Made by a program: the position numbers and the translations under genes. From DAISKN01 sp964553925 (lineage in GTDB: Bacteria > Acidobacteriota > Vicinamibacteria > Marinacidobacterales > SMYC01): a DNA stretch of 64,000 nucleotides. Shown in pieces: positions 52,330 to 60,836 of the stretch; the stretch's first letter is position 1; each line of letters begins with the position of its first letter. A model generated the notes under the pieces. That model was given only the letters and a program-made list of their open reading frames with translations, made no database searches and had not been told where the DNA came from. The stretch is from the NCBI GenBank assembly GCA_964553925.1, contig CAZKNR010000239.1:5259-69258 (forward strand), read 5' to 3'.

Positions 52330-53712
52330 ATGGCTGCGCCCGACTCGTCCGGCGTGCGAGCGATAGGAAGCCTTCTCCCGGAAAGCCGGGCGGCGGTGGG
52401 CCGAGGTTTCAAGACCCGCGCGGGCCTTCTCACGCTCACAGGCCTTCTCTTTGCTTCCACCTGCGGCGGTCCCTACGGGATGGAGGACTTCGTCGCCCGC
52501 GTGGGACCGGGGCTCTTCATCACGCTTCTGTTCGTTACGCCCTGGCTCTGGGGGCTGCCCGCCGCTTTCGCCTCGGCCGAGCTCTCTTCGAGGCAGTCGG
52601 TCGAGGGCGGCTACTACCGCTGGGCGCGAATCCACCTCGGGGAATTCTGGGGCTTCCAGTCGGGGATTTGCAGCGTTCTCTCCTCTTTTCTCGATAACGC
52701 GCTTTATCCGGTGATCTTCGCCCGCGCGCTCGCCTTCATCATTCCCGACATGGGATCGTTCGAGCAGTGGGCCGCCGCATCGCTCTTCATCCTCGCATTG
52801 ACCTGGGTGAACTTCCGGGGAATCGTCGTGACCGGGGCGACCGCGGTCGTGCTCAACTTGTTCTTGCTGGCGCCGGTCGTATGGATCGTGATCGCGGGTT
52901 TCAGCGGCGCTCGGGTCTCCCCCTTCGAGCCGTTTCACGTGGGCGGGACCAACTTCGGCGCCGACCTCGGCGCCGCGCTCGCTCTCTCGCTCTGGCTCTA
53001 TTCGGGCTACGGCGAGGTGAGCACCGTCGCCGAAGAGATCGATCGGCCGCAAAGGAACATCCCGCTCGGCCTTCTCATCGTCACCCCGGTTGTGATCCTC
53101 ACCTATAGTCTTCCGGTGATCGCCGGGCTCGTCTCCGTCGGAGGCTGGGAAACCTGGAGCTCGGGCCAGTTCGTCGCCATCGGGACCGAGCTCGGCGGCC
53201 CGGCACTGGGCCGTTGGGCGTTTTTCGGAAGCGTCGCGAGCCAGGCCGTCATCTTTCTCACCTACCTTCTCTGGATGTCGCGCATCGCCTGGTCGATGGC
53301 GGAGGATAAGAACCTCCCGTCGTGGTTCTGCCGCCTTCACCCGAAGTACGGGACACCTTATCGAGTGCTCTGGGTCTACGCCGTCGTCTACTGCGCGATG
53401 GCGGCGCTTCCGTTCGAGCACCTCCTGGTAGCCGACATCTGGGTCAGCGGTGCCTACACCATGATCCTGCACGCCACCTTGATTCGGGCGCGCTCGCAGG
53501 CGTCGCTCAACGAAGGAGGCTTCCGCGTTCCCGGAGGAAGCACCGGCCTCTGGCTCAACGCCATCGTGCCGGGGATCACCTGGGTCGTTTTTCTCGCGTT
53601 GACGTTCGGCGAGCACGCGCGCTTCGGAATCCCGCTCCTGCTGCTCGGGCCCGTGGCTTTCTTCATGATGCAGGCGGTGCGGAAGTATCGGCCCGTGGCC
53701 ACGGCGCGGTAG
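52330..53712 (+). CDS. APC-superfamily amino acid permease
   Basis: The protein has 460 residues from the ATG at 52330; a GTG at 52318 would lie inside the predicted -10 box. It has about 12 hydrophobic helices. The first carries LTGLLFASTCGGPYGMEDFV, the unwound glycine-rich segment of APC transporters. Later blocks include LALSLWLYSGYGEVSTVAEEIDRPQRNIPLG, the family's conserved helix 6 and loop. It resembles the plant polyamine/bacterial amino acid transporter group. Likely substrates are amino acids or polyamines taken up with H+, which fits the surrounding peptidase-rich genome. Confidence 0.92.
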   Translation: MAAPDSSGVRAIGSLLPESRAAVGRGFKTRAGLLTLTGLLFASTCGGPYGMEDFVARVGPGLFITLLFVTPWLWGLPAAFASAELSSRQSVEGGYYRWARIHLGEFWGFQSGICSVLSSFLDNALYPVIFARALAFIIPDMGSFEQWAAASLFILALTWVNFRGIVVTGATAVVLNLFLLAPVVWIVIAGFSGARVSPFEPFHVGGTNFGADLGAALALSLWLYSGYGEVSTVAEEIDRPQRNIPLGLLIVTPVVILTYSLPVIAGLVSVGGWETWSSGQFVAIGTELGGPALGRWAFFGSVASQAVIFLTYLLWMSRIAWSMAEDKNLPSWFCRLHPKYGTPYRVLWVYAVVYCAMAALPFEHLLVADIWVSGAYTMILHATLIRARSQASLNEGGFRVPGGSTGLWLNAIVPGITWVVFLALTFGEHARFGIPLLLLGPVAFFMMQAVRKYRPVATAR

Positions 53713-53733
53713 GATTCCGAACCGGAGGTTCCC

Positions 53734-54165
53734 ATGACGCCCATGACGCTCGTTGCACTCGTTCTTCTTTCGTCAGCGCTGGTCAGCGCTCCCGCCCCGG
53801 CTTCCAACCTCGAGAAGGTCATCGCCGACTACGTCGGGCTCTACAAGCGAGAGACGCTCCCCGAATGGAAGAAGCTCTTCCTCCCGCATTTCACCGTCGC
53901 CTCGACGCGCGAGGACGGCTCCGTCGGCGAGCGCACCCTCGAGGAGTTCTACGAGGTCCAGACGCGCTACTTCGCGAGCGGCCGCGACATCAAAGAGGTG
54001 CTGGAGAACGTCCAGATCGAGCCGAGGGGAAAGCTCGCGAGCGTTTGGGCGGACTTCGTCCTGACCGACAATGGCGAGACTCGAAGGGGGAAGCTCGTCC
54101 TTCTATTGATCGAAGGCCCGGAGGGCTTCAAGATCCACTCGCTGATGTTCTCGTACTACGGTTGA
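53734..54165 (+). CDS. Exported NTF2-like / SnoaL-fold protein
   Basis: The 143-residue product has a signal peptide (LVALVLLSSALVSAPAPA). A cone-shaped NTF2-like domain follows: IADYVGLYKRETLPEWKKLF, HFTVASTREDGSVGERTLEEFY, IEPRGKLASVWADFVLT and GKLVLLLIEGPEGFKIHSLM. Such proteins are small enzymes or binding proteins, and none of the diagnostic catalytic pairs stands out. It follows the permease gene by 21 bp and overlaps the convergent aldolase gene by 10 bp. Confidence 0.85.
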   Translation: MTPMTLVALVLLSSALVSAPAPASNLEKVIADYVGLYKRETLPEWKKLFLPHFTVASTREDGSVGERTLEEFYEVQTRYFASGRDIKEVLENVQIEPRGKLASVWADFVLTDNGETRRGKLVLLLIEGPEGFKIHSLMFSYYG

Positions 54166-55085
54166 GCGAATCTTCCCAAGCCCGGCATCTCGAAGCCCAG
54201 CTTCTCGAGGTCGGAAATCAGCTTCTTCCCCTCCGCTTCGTCGAGCTCCACCAGGGGCGGGCGCAGTCGATTCCATTCCGGATCGGACGCGTAATGGGAA
54301 ACGATTTTCTTGAGCGCGGGGACCAGGGGGAACGGCTGCACCGCCAGACGAACGTCGTTCAAAGAGGCCTGGAGCGCCTCCGCATCCTCGGTTTGCCATC
54401 CCTGGAACAGTCGATCGATGGCTTCGGGATTGACGTTGGCGGTCGCCGAGATGCATCCGGCACCGCCCGCCCGCATGTTTGCGAGGAGAAGCGTCTCGTT
54501 TCCCGCGAACATTCCGAAGCCGGGAAAAGCGCGCAGCACAGCTTCGAGGTGGGCTCGATCGCCGGAGCTATCCTTCATGCCCACGACGATGCCGGGAAAG
54601 GCGTCCCGAAGCCGGCCCACGAGGCCGATGCTGATGGGCGCCGCGGACATTTGCGGGAAATGGTACAGGTAGATGCGCAGGCGTTCGTCGCCCACGCGAT
54701 CGATGACCTGGGCGAAGCTGCGGTAGAGCCCCTCGTCGCTAACTTCTTTGTAGTAGAACGGCGGGAGCATGAGGACCCCAGAGACGCCCGCCGACACCGC
54801 GTGAGACGTGAGCCGCACGGTGTCGGGAAAGGCGCAGCATCCCGTACCGGGCATCATCCTTTTCGGATCGAGGCCGGCTTCGAGAAGCAGGTCGAGGAGC
54901 TCGATGCGCTCCTCCACGGAGAGGGAGTTCGCCTCGCTGTTGGTGCCGAACACCGCGAGGCCGCAGCGGCGCCCGAGAAGCCAGCGGCAGTGCGCGAGGA
55001 GCCGCTTTCCGTCGGGTGACAGGTCCCGTTGGAACGGCGTCACCACGGGCGCGAGCACACCAGACATAAGCGGGGCCGAGCTCAT
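54156..55085 (-). CDS. DapA-family (dihydrodipicolinate synthase / N-acetylneuraminate lyase-like) aldolase
   Basis: The ATG at 55085 follows AAAGGAGAT. The 309-residue TIM barrel has VLAPVVTPFQRDLSPD, LAVFGTNSEANSLSVEERIELLD (GTxxE), VLMLPPFYYKEVSDEGLYRSF, IYLYHFPQMSA (catalytic Tyr) and IVVGMKDSSGD (Schiff-base Lys). The GTNSEANSLS loop departs from the GTTGE of true DapA, so it is more likely a 2-keto-3-deoxy acid, sialic-acid or hydroxyproline-type aldolase. The context gives no pathway. Confidence 0.9.
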   Translation of the reverse strand: MSSAPLMSGVLAPVVTPFQRDLSPDGKRLLAHCRWLLGRRCGLAVFGTNSEANSLSVEERIELLDLLLEAGLDPKRMMPGTGCCAFPDTVRLTSHAVSAGVSGVLMLPPFYYKEVSDEGLYRSFAQVIDRVGDERLRIYLYHFPQMSAAPISIGLVGRLRDAFPGIVVGMKDSSGDRAHLEAVLRAFPGFGMFAGNETLLLANMRAGGAGCISATANVNPEAIDRLFQGWQTEDAEALQASLNDVRLAVQPFPLVPALKKIVSHYASDPEWNRLRPPLVELDEAEGKKLISDLEKLGFEMPGLGRFAQP

Positions 55086-55180
55086 TCGATCTCCTTTCGT
55101 GCAGTCAGAGTGTACTCTGGAAGCGACTGGAGTGGACCAATCCCGCGGGGCCACGGTGCGTTTTCTCGGGTGTTGCGAAT

Positions 55181-55197
55181 TACACGTTAACCGTGTA
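55181..55197. promoter_or_regulatory. Inverted repeat upstream of higBA, probable HigA operator
   Basis: TACACG, five bases (TTAAC), then CGTGTA form a dyad 14 bp before the higB start. The surrounding sequence is AT-rich (GCGAATTACACG; TGTATTATG), unlike its GC-rich flanks. The position and symmetry fit autoregulation by the XRE-type antitoxin. Confidence 0.6.
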
Positions 55198-55210
55198 TTA
55201 TGTAACGGGG

Positions 55211-55504
55211 ATGATACAGTCCTTCGCCGATGAAAGGACGGCCGATCTGTTTCGCGAACGCTCGACGAAGTCGGCTCGGCGTATCCCCAAGGATCTCTGG
55301 CAGGTGGTTCGCCGGAAGCTCAAGATGGTCGACGTCGCTCAGCGCCTTTCGGACCTCAGGAGCCCGCCCGGTAACCACCTCGAGGCCCTGAAGGGGGACT
55401 GGCGCGGCCGGCGTAGCATTCGCGTGAACGAGCGGTATCGTCTGACGTTCCGATGGGAAGGAAATCATGCGTACGAAGTCTGTTGCGAAGACTATCACCC
55501 GTGA
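55211..55504 (+). CDS. higB: HigB-family toxin
   Basis: The 97-residue product starts at ATG 55211: MIQSFADERTADLFRERSTK. SARRIPKDLWQVVRRKLKMV, DLRSPPGNHLEALKGDWRGR and SIRVNERYRLTFRWEGNHAY follow, the RelE-superfamily HigB/graT pattern (F.D..T..LF ... P.N.LE.L.G.R.GQ.S.RIN.QYRI.F.W). Family members cleave mRNA on the ribosome. The toxin gene precedes the antitoxin, as is normal for hig loci, and the two overlap by 38 bp. Confidence 0.93.
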   Translation: MIQSFADERTADLFRERSTKSARRIPKDLWQVVRRKLKMVDVAQRLSDLRSPPGNHLEALKGDWRGRRSIRVNERYRLTFRWEGNHAYEVCCEDYHP

Positions 55505-55772
55505 TCCGGCCTGGCTTGGCCCTGCAGTTCACCCGGGGGAGATGCTGAGTGAGGAGTTTCTCAAGCCGATGGGGCTGACTCAGGTCGAGGCCGCGCGGGA
55601 GCTCGGGATGTCGGTCAATCGGCTGAACGAGCTCGTCCTCGGCAAACGCGGTGTCACCGCCGACACGGCGCTTCGCCTGGCGCAGCGATTTGGGACGACG
55701 CCGCAGTTCTGGATGCACCTCCAGGCCGATTGGGACTTGCATCAGGCGATGCGGAAGGTCTCCGCCGCCTGA
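55467..55772 (+). CDS. higA: HigA-family XRE antitoxin
   Basis: The 101-residue protein has a helix-turn-helix: HPGEMLSEEFLKPMGLTQVE, AARELGMSVNRLNELVLGKR, GVTADTALRLAQRFGTTPQF and WMHLQADWDLHQA. This is the classical HigA/VapI sequence. It neutralises HigB and represses its own promoter. The ATG at 55467 lies within higB; a GTG a few codons later would be possible. The locus looks intact. Confidence 0.93.
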   Translation: MRTKSVAKTITRDPAWLGPAVHPGEMLSEEFLKPMGLTQVEAARELGMSVNRLNELVLGKRGVTADTALRLAQRFGTTPQFWMHLQADWDLHQAMRKVSAA

Positions 55773-55778
55773 GAGCGG

Positions 55779-55908
55779 TCGTTCGATCTTCTCTCCGGAG
55801 ACGGGTCTGGGAAAGGGGGTATCCGTATCGCCCGACGGCCGGTGGATTCTCCTTTCGATCGCGGAACCGCGGACGAGCGACATCATGCTGGTCGAGGGAT
55901 TTCGCTAG
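55779..55908 (+). pseudogene. 3' remnant of a PD40/TolB-type beta-propeller protein
   Basis: The frame ending at TAG 55906-55908 reads GLGKGVSVSPDGRWILLSIA then EPRTSDIMLVEGFR. This is the near-invariant C-terminus of PD40 propeller proteins and propeller-bearing Ser/Thr kinases of Acidobacteria (G+..SPDGR.ILY.......SD+MLVENFR). No propeller precedes it; the higA stop is only a few bases upstream. It is a gene-end fossil, probably made when the hig locus replaced the gene body. Confidence 0.65.
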
Positions 55909-55946
55909 CGGCTGCCAGCCCGCCGATCACCCGTCTAGCGTCTTCT

Positions 55947-57050
55947 TTACTTCGTAACCGACGGCGTCGCCCCCATCCCTGCGGGAAGCGGCAGCGGGTT
56001 GGCCATCAAGTCCCTTCCGAGCTGGATCGTCCGTTTCAACTCGAGGCTATCCGCGTCCACGACCTGGATCGCGTCTCCGATACCGGTCACGAAGAGCTTG
56101 GTTCCGTCGGCCGAAAGGATAAGGGTGGTCGCGGCTCGGCCCTGCGAGAAGCCTTTCTTCAACGTCACGATGCGACGGCTTTCCATGTCGATCTTCACCA
56201 GGTCCTTGAACCCGGCGTAGCCGGTTTTCCCGTCGGGAGAGAGCGCGAAGACGTTGGCGTCGACCTTGGGGCCAATCTCGAAGCTCGTCGCCTCCCTTTT
56301 TCCTAGGTCGAGACGCATGACTCCGGTCATGTCCTTCTTCAAGAACGGATCCGTCGTCGTGACCAGGCCGTAGTAGACGCCCGGCTCGGGTGAGTAGAGC
56401 TCCGTGGGACGGAGCGGACCGTAGCCGGCCTCCCAAGGTGTCGCGAGCGGGATCTTTCTGACCACCTCGTGGCTCGAGGCGGAGAGCTCGTAGATGTCGC
56501 GCGCGAACGCGAAGAACGTCTTGCCGTCGCTCGAGAACGGGAGAGGAGCGGTGAAATCGGTCCGGATCTCCGGGGGGAAGCGAAAGCTCCCCTTCACCGC
56601 GTGCGCGTTCAAGTCGTACACGACGTACTCGGTGTCCTCGGCCTCGAAGCGGTCGATGTCCATGCCGACGGCCACGACCCGAAGAATGAGCTCCGTCCCC
56701 CCGGGATGGGGATACACGTTCAGAATGCGAACTCGGCGTGCCGCGGTCGAAAGGCGGAGCTCGTCGACCACCTGGCGGGTCTCCGGATCGACGACCTCCA
56801 CCGCCTCCATGCGGTCGGTGACGTAGTAGAGACGCCGAAAGTCCGGGGTGTGCGGCGTCTGACCGTAACCGGTGACCGCGCCATAGCGAAGCCGGATCTG
56901 GCCGACGAACAGCTCGGTGTCTTCGTCGAGCAAGCGGAGCTCGTTGGGCCAGAGCCCCATGATGAGGGTCCGGTTCTCGGCGGCGAGAGCGGGTATAGAG
57001 GAGAGAGCGAGAGCGAGCGCAGCCGCGACAAGACACGGAGTTCGATTCAT
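55947..57050 (-). CDS. Exported YVTN-type beta-propeller protein
   Basis: The 367-residue protein has a signal peptide (PCLVAAALALALSSIPALA). Propeller blades are seen as VEVVDPETRQVVDELRLS, FFAFARDIYELSASSHEVVRKIPL, DANVFALSPDGKTGYAGFKDLVKIDMESRRIVTLKKG and TLILSADGTKLFVTGIGDAIQVVDADSLELKRTIQL. The last ones fit the surface-layer YVTN repeat. No catalytic motif is visible. The start codon lies 7 bp from a 44-bp direct repeat shared with 60837-60882. Confidence 0.85.
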   Translation of the reverse strand: MNRTPCLVAAALALALSSIPALAAENRTLIMGLWPNELRLLDEDTELFVGQIRLRYGAVTGYGQTPHTPDFRRLYYVTDRMEAVEVVDPETRQVVDELRLSTAARRVRILNVYPHPGGTELILRVVAVGMDIDRFEAEDTEYVVYDLNAHAVKGSFRFPPEIRTDFTAPLPFSSDGKTFFAFARDIYELSASSHEVVRKIPLATPWEAGYGPLRPTELYSPEPGVYYGLVTTTDPFLKKDMTGVMRLDLGKREATSFEIGPKVDANVFALSPDGKTGYAGFKDLVKIDMESRRIVTLKKGFSQGRAATTLILSADGTKLFVTGIGDAIQVVDADSLELKRTIQLGRDLMANPLPLPAGMGATPSVTK

Positions 57051-57057
57051 GGTTCCC

Positions 57058-57101
57058 TGATGTTCTTACACCGGGCAGGCCAGGGTCAATCGCCGGCGCC
57101 T
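57058..57101. repeat. Direct repeat copy A (44 bp)
   Basis: It begins TGATGTTCTTACACCGGGCA and ends GCCGGCGCCT. It matches 60837-60882 in the same orientation; the only differences are one extra A and a C-versus-TT change. It lies immediately before the start of the propeller gene. The two copies bracket 3.7 kb that carries the dihaem cytochrome and the cysteine hydrolase. Confidence 0.88.
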
Positions 57102-57394
57102 GTTGAACCAGAGGAGCGAGATCCAGCTCACCGAAGGCGCGACCCGCCGGTATTTCGTACTGGCCGGCCGAACGAGGCGCCATCGAGCGCCGGCGACACC
57201 TATTTGCAACGACGATCTTTTGACCCGCGTCCGGGCCGGCGGTGCTCAGCTCAGCAGAGCCGCCACAACCGTCAGAGAACCTCGGGCGTATCCATGGAAC
57301 GTTCGTGCGATGTGCGGTGCCAAGATGTCTGCCTTCGACTTACTGTTCACTTCTCACGTTGAACCCGCAGCACGCCGATTTTCCACACTTCTCC
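57102..57394. other. Intergenic segment, no gene recognised
   Basis: No coding frame with family character was found on either strand between the direct repeat and the cytochrome promoter. Base composition shifts towards AT in the last 100 bases. The segment may be non-coding debris of the inserted region. Confidence 0.4.
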
Positions 57395-57422
57395 TTGACA
57401 TTACGTTGTGATGACGTATCCT
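57395..57422 (+). promoter_or_regulatory. Predicted sigma-70-type promoter of the cytochrome gene
   Basis: TTGACA (57395-57400), a 16-bp spacer and TATCCT (57417-57422) fit a vegetative promoter. A start near 57429 would leave a leader of about 30 nt that contains the GGGAGGGG ribosome site before the GTG at 57459. Confidence 0.65.
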
Positions 57423-57458
57423 TCGGCGAAGACTTCAGAAAATGGGAGGGGACTGAGC

Positions 57459-58682
57459 GTGAAGTCAAAAGCAGGGCTGTTTGAGTTTGAGATTGCACAA
57501 GCGGTTTTAGAAACCTCTAATCTAGTGCTGTCCGGCTTCAGCCGGATCTTGCGCGTTTCGAAACCATCTTTAGGGTTCGCGCTGCCTCTCGTGTTGGCGA
57601 TCGGAGGGATCGGATCTCAATCTGCCGCCGCGCAGGTACCGGGCCAGCTGTCGGAGCAGTTCTTCAAGAACATCCAGGTATTGAAGGGCGAGCCGGCCGA
57701 GCTGATGGTGCCCTCCATGCTGTTCATGGAGATCTCGCTCGGAGTCCACTGCGTGTACTGCCACGACGTCGACAACACGAAACCTGAGCTGGACACCAAA
57801 CCGATGAAGGCAATCGCGCGGCAGATGATCCAGATGGTGGCGGACCTCAACAAGAGCGCATTCAAGGGACGTCCTGCCGTGACCTGCTATACGTGCCACC
57901 GTGGACACACCAGGCCGGATACCATCCTTCCGTACAACGATGAGGACGGCGAGCTGCTGCTTCCGGGCGGCGACGCAGATGCGAGACCCACGGTTGATCA
58001 GATTCTCGCCGGGAACGTCGCCGTGATGGGCGGGGATACCCTGGCGAAGGTGACCACCCGCTATGCGAAGGGCACCAGGGCCAACCTTGGCCACATCGAC
58101 CAGGTTCATCCTGAACGGACAGTGGCCGTCGTGACCCCGATTGAAATCTATTCGAAGGCTTCCGACAAACGACTGGTCGTCGCGCATAATCAGGCCGGCG
58201 ACGCGCTCAATTCGTACAACGCTGCTGGCGGCTGGATCAAGGCTGGAGCGACCGACGCCCGCGACATGAGAGGCTATGAGCTCGACATCGCCAGACTCGA
58301 AAACGCGGTGATCGCGCCCGCAAATTTCAGCACCATCCTGCAAAATCCACGCGTAGTCGGAGAGGAAAGGGTTAACGGTCGCTCCACTTGGGTCGTCAGG
58401 GGCCGCATGCAAGCCCTGCCGAGCGTGAAGCTGTACTTCGACAAGGACTCGGGCATGCTCCTCAGCATGGCCTATCAGCAGCAGTCATATTACTGCTGCC
58501 AGCAGTTCAGGATCGATTACAGCGACTACACCGTTATCGACGGTGTCAGGATGCCGTTGAAGTGGACTATGAATGGGCCAAGACAAAATATTCTGGTGTT
58601 CCAGCTCGATGGGGTGACGGTCAATTCAGCGATTGACGATTCGCGATTCGCCAAGCCGGCGCCTGCTTCGGCAGCGAGATAG
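57459..58682 (+). CDS. Reaction-centre-type dihaem cytochrome c family protein
   Basis: The GTG at 57459 has GGGAGGGG 7 nt upstream and lies after the predicted promoter. The in-frame ATG at 57408 lies before that promoter's -10 box and is rejected. The 407-residue product has a long N-terminus and a signal segment (FALPLVLAIGGIGSQSAAAQ). Two haem sites follow: CVYCH at 98-102 in LGVHCVYCHDVDN and CYTCH at 143-147 in VTCYTCHRGHTRPD. The surroundings (KPMKAIARQMIQMVADLN) fit the photosynthetic reaction-centre cytochrome subunit-like family widespread in non-phototrophs. The last 200 residues form a separate outer-membrane-lipoprotein-like beta domain. Codon GC is lower than in neighbours, which suggests transfer. 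Confidence 0.88.
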   Translation: MKSKAGLFEFEIAQAVLETSNLVLSGFSRILRVSKPSLGFALPLVLAIGGIGSQSAAAQVPGQLSEQFFKNIQVLKGEPAELMVPSMLFMEISLGVHCVYCHDVDNTKPELDTKPMKAIARQMIQMVADLNKSAFKGRPAVTCYTCHRGHTRPDTILPYNDEDGELLLPGGDADARPTVDQILAGNVAVMGGDTLAKVTTRYAKGTRANLGHIDQVHPERTVAVVTPIEIYSKASDKRLVVAHNQAGDALNSYNAAGGWIKAGATDARDMRGYELDIARLENAVIAPANFSTILQNPRVVGEERVNGRSTWVVRGRMQALPSVKLYFDKDSGMLLSMAYQQQSYYCCQQFRIDYSDYTVIDGVRMPLKWTMNGPRQNILVFQLDGVTVNSAIDDSRFAKPAPASAAR

Positions 58683-58685
58683 TTG

Positions 58686-58815
58686 TCAGGTTAAATGCGA
58701 ATCTTTCCAACAAGAGTCAATCCCGGCGTAATAGATGTCGCGGTAGGGGTTCGAAGCGAACTCGCCGCAGAACATCGCGACCAGATGCGGAGGCTTCGTG
58801 GCCCCGCTTCTCGAT
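58686..58815 (-). other. Possible gene-end remnant
   Basis: The minus strand reads PHLVAMFCGEFASNPYRDIY then YAGIDSCWKDSHLT and a TGA at 58686. The stretch looks more protein-like than random but matches no family I know. It lies between the cytochrome gene and the convergent hydrolase gene. Support is weak. Confidence 0.25.
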
Positions 58816-58869
58816 TGAGTCCGCTCCATTTCGAAACTGGACCGGTTGTGCCTTCCTCGCGGACTCAGA

Positions 58870-60678
58870 CTATTCCTCGTCGCCGAAGTTCCACTTGGAA
58901 CGCTCGACGGTGGCGAGAAACGACTCGACGCCCGCCACGGCCGCTTTCTCCTCGCGCTCGCGGCCTTCGAGGTAGTAGACGAAGTCGAAGCGGCGATCCT
59001 CTTTTTCCGCATCGTCGAGAAAGGACCGAGCGATCTCGTTCGCGGGAAGAGTGAGCCGTCCGGCGATGGGACGAAGCTCGAGATCGAGTCCCTCTCCCGA
59101 CGCCCGGTAGGCGCGCCACACCACCTCGGTGCAGACCAGCGCGTGGTCGGTGGCGAAGTCGAAGTCGAAGTCGTAGGGCCGCTCGAGGAACGAAAAAGCC
59201 TTGAAGATCGCCTGCGCCTTCGAAAGAGGCGGCAGGCGAGGCCTCAGGGCGGCGATGAAGTCCCCCGATGCGCCGTGGAGGGAGTTCTGGATGACGCCTT
59301 CGCTCACCGCCTCGATCACCGTGAGCAGGGGCTCGTCGGGGCCTGCGACAGCGCGGCGCTCCCAGGCGAGCGGATAGCTTTCTTCCAGCCAGCGGGAGAA
59401 CGGTATCTCACGGCCCGATAGGCGCCGCACCCAGTCGCGGACCTCGGGGTCGGAATCGAACCGGGAAGAAACGGCCTCGTTCGAGCCGACGTAGAGAATC
59501 GCGTGCGGCCAGAAACCGGGGAGCCCGAGGTTCGAGAGGTACCAGTTCTTTCGACTGAGAAGGACGTCTCCGGGCTCGAGGCTCTCCTCCATCGTCCGCG
59601 CCTGGTAAGCGGAGACCAGGTAGTTGCCCGCGGGGCGCTTGAGGCGAGTGTCGCCCATCCACTCCGCCACTTCCTTCTGCACCGGGAAGCTCACTCGCTT
59701 CACCCCACGCAGGATGGGCGCGAAGTCGCTCGCCGCCGACATCGAGACCGCCTGCGGGGTCGCTCTTCCTTCCGCCCGGCCCACGTAGCGCTCTATCTCA
59801 TCCCAGAGCCAGGTGAAACTCTCTTCCGCCATCTCGGTTCGCGTGTGGTGCACCTGCTCGAGATAGGAGAGGTAGCGCTTGCCGGCGATGACCCGTCCCA
59901 GGTCGCTCAGTCCCGAGAGCTCATCGCGCGTCCGGGCGACGCTCCCGGCCAGAAGCCCGCGGTCGGGGCGAGGCACGTTCAAGAAACGCTCCACGTTCTC
60001 GTTGGAACCGATGAGCGACACCAGGTTCGAAGTGCTTTCGAAGAGGGCGAGCTCGCTTCCAAACGTGAGGAGAAAGCTCTTCACGTGGTGGGCGCGCTCC
60101 ATCCGCGAAAGGTCGAAACGATAGAAGTCCTCGTGGAAGCGCCGGATCTCGTCGAGCGCCATGGCGGCGTCGAGATAGCTTCCCCAGACGTCCAGGAGAA
60201 GCGCCTCCTCTTCGTCCGTCGGGAGCCGTGCTTCGTCCCCTGAAAAAAGGTCGGGTCGCGACTCCATGCGGGCGACGAGCCCGCGGAGCGTCCGGTCCAG
60301 CTCGCGGAAGTAGCGGGCGTCAAGCTCCTGCGTGCGGCGCAGATCGGAATCGGCCATCGTGGTGAGGGCGGTGGGTCGGCTCGAGAGCCCGACCACACCG
60401 AGGCCCGCGAGCGCGGTGACGGCGAGCGCGGCGGAAGCCGCGGCCCGGCGGCCGATGCGGCGACGGCCGCTCTCTTCTCTCTCGATTTGAGCTCCCAGAG
60501 CGAACAGCGAAAGCCCGGCGGTCATCAGCAGGAGAATCGCCACCACCACCGTGGGGAAGAAGCGCATCTCCCAGTCGGAGGCCCAGTATCCGAACGCGAT
60601 CCCGAGTCCGAGCGAAACGAGCACGTAGCCGCCGCTCAGCAGTCCGCGGCCCAGCGGAGGGCGAGGTCCGTCGTTCAT
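58870..60678 (-). CDS. Membrane-anchored YiiX/YebB-like (NlpC/P60-fold) cysteine hydrolase
   Basis: The 602-residue protein has three hydrophobic helices at the N-terminus (GYVLVSLGLGIAFGYW; FFPTVVVAILLLMTAGLSLFALG; AASAALAVTALAGLGVVGL) and then a helical region to about residue 370. The C-terminal hydrolase has LEPGDVLLSRKNWYLSNLGL, PGFWPHAILYVGSNEAV (catalytic His) and DFATDHALVCTEVVWRAY (catalytic Cys). This order, His before Cys, is the permuted papain-like fold of YiiX/YebB. Such proteins may act on lipids or peptidoglycan; the substrate is unknown. It lies inside the repeat-bounded segment. Confidence 0.85.
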   Translation of the reverse strand: MNDGPRPPLGRGLLSGGYVLVSLGLGIAFGYWASDWEMRFFPTVVVAILLLMTAGLSLFALGAQIEREESGRRRIGRRAAASAALAVTALAGLGVVGLSSRPTALTTMADSDLRRTQELDARYFRELDRTLRGLVARMESRPDLFSGDEARLPTDEEEALLLDVWGSYLDAAMALDEIRRFHEDFYRFDLSRMERAHHVKSFLLTFGSELALFESTSNLVSLIGSNENVERFLNVPRPDRGLLAGSVARTRDELSGLSDLGRVIAGKRYLSYLEQVHHTRTEMAEESFTWLWDEIERYVGRAEGRATPQAVSMSAASDFAPILRGVKRVSFPVQKEVAEWMGDTRLKRPAGNYLVSAYQARTMEESLEPGDVLLSRKNWYLSNLGLPGFWPHAILYVGSNEAVSSRFDSDPEVRDWVRRLSGREIPFSRWLEESYPLAWERRAVAGPDEPLLTVIEAVSEGVIQNSLHGASGDFIAALRPRLPPLSKAQAIFKAFSFLERPYDFDFDFATDHALVCTEVVWRAYRASGEGLDLELRPIAGRLTLPANEIARSFLDDAEKEDRRFDFVYYLEGREREEKAAVAGVESFLATVERSKWNFGDEE

Positions 60679-60836
60679 GGGGTGGGGATGAGCTCGATCT
60701 TACGGGAACGATGCGCTCCGAATCAAGACTCAGCCCCAAGCGAAGGTGCTTCCCCAGCGCCGCTCGCGGCGAACCCTCTGGATCTTGGAATCGAGGTAGT
60801 GATGACTCGAGCGAAGAACTCCAGGGCATCGATCCT

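Noticed and set aside
57408..57458. ATG at 57408 as start of the cytochrome gene
   Set aside because: It lies before the -10 box of the predicted promoter; the GTG at 57459 has a strong ribosome site.
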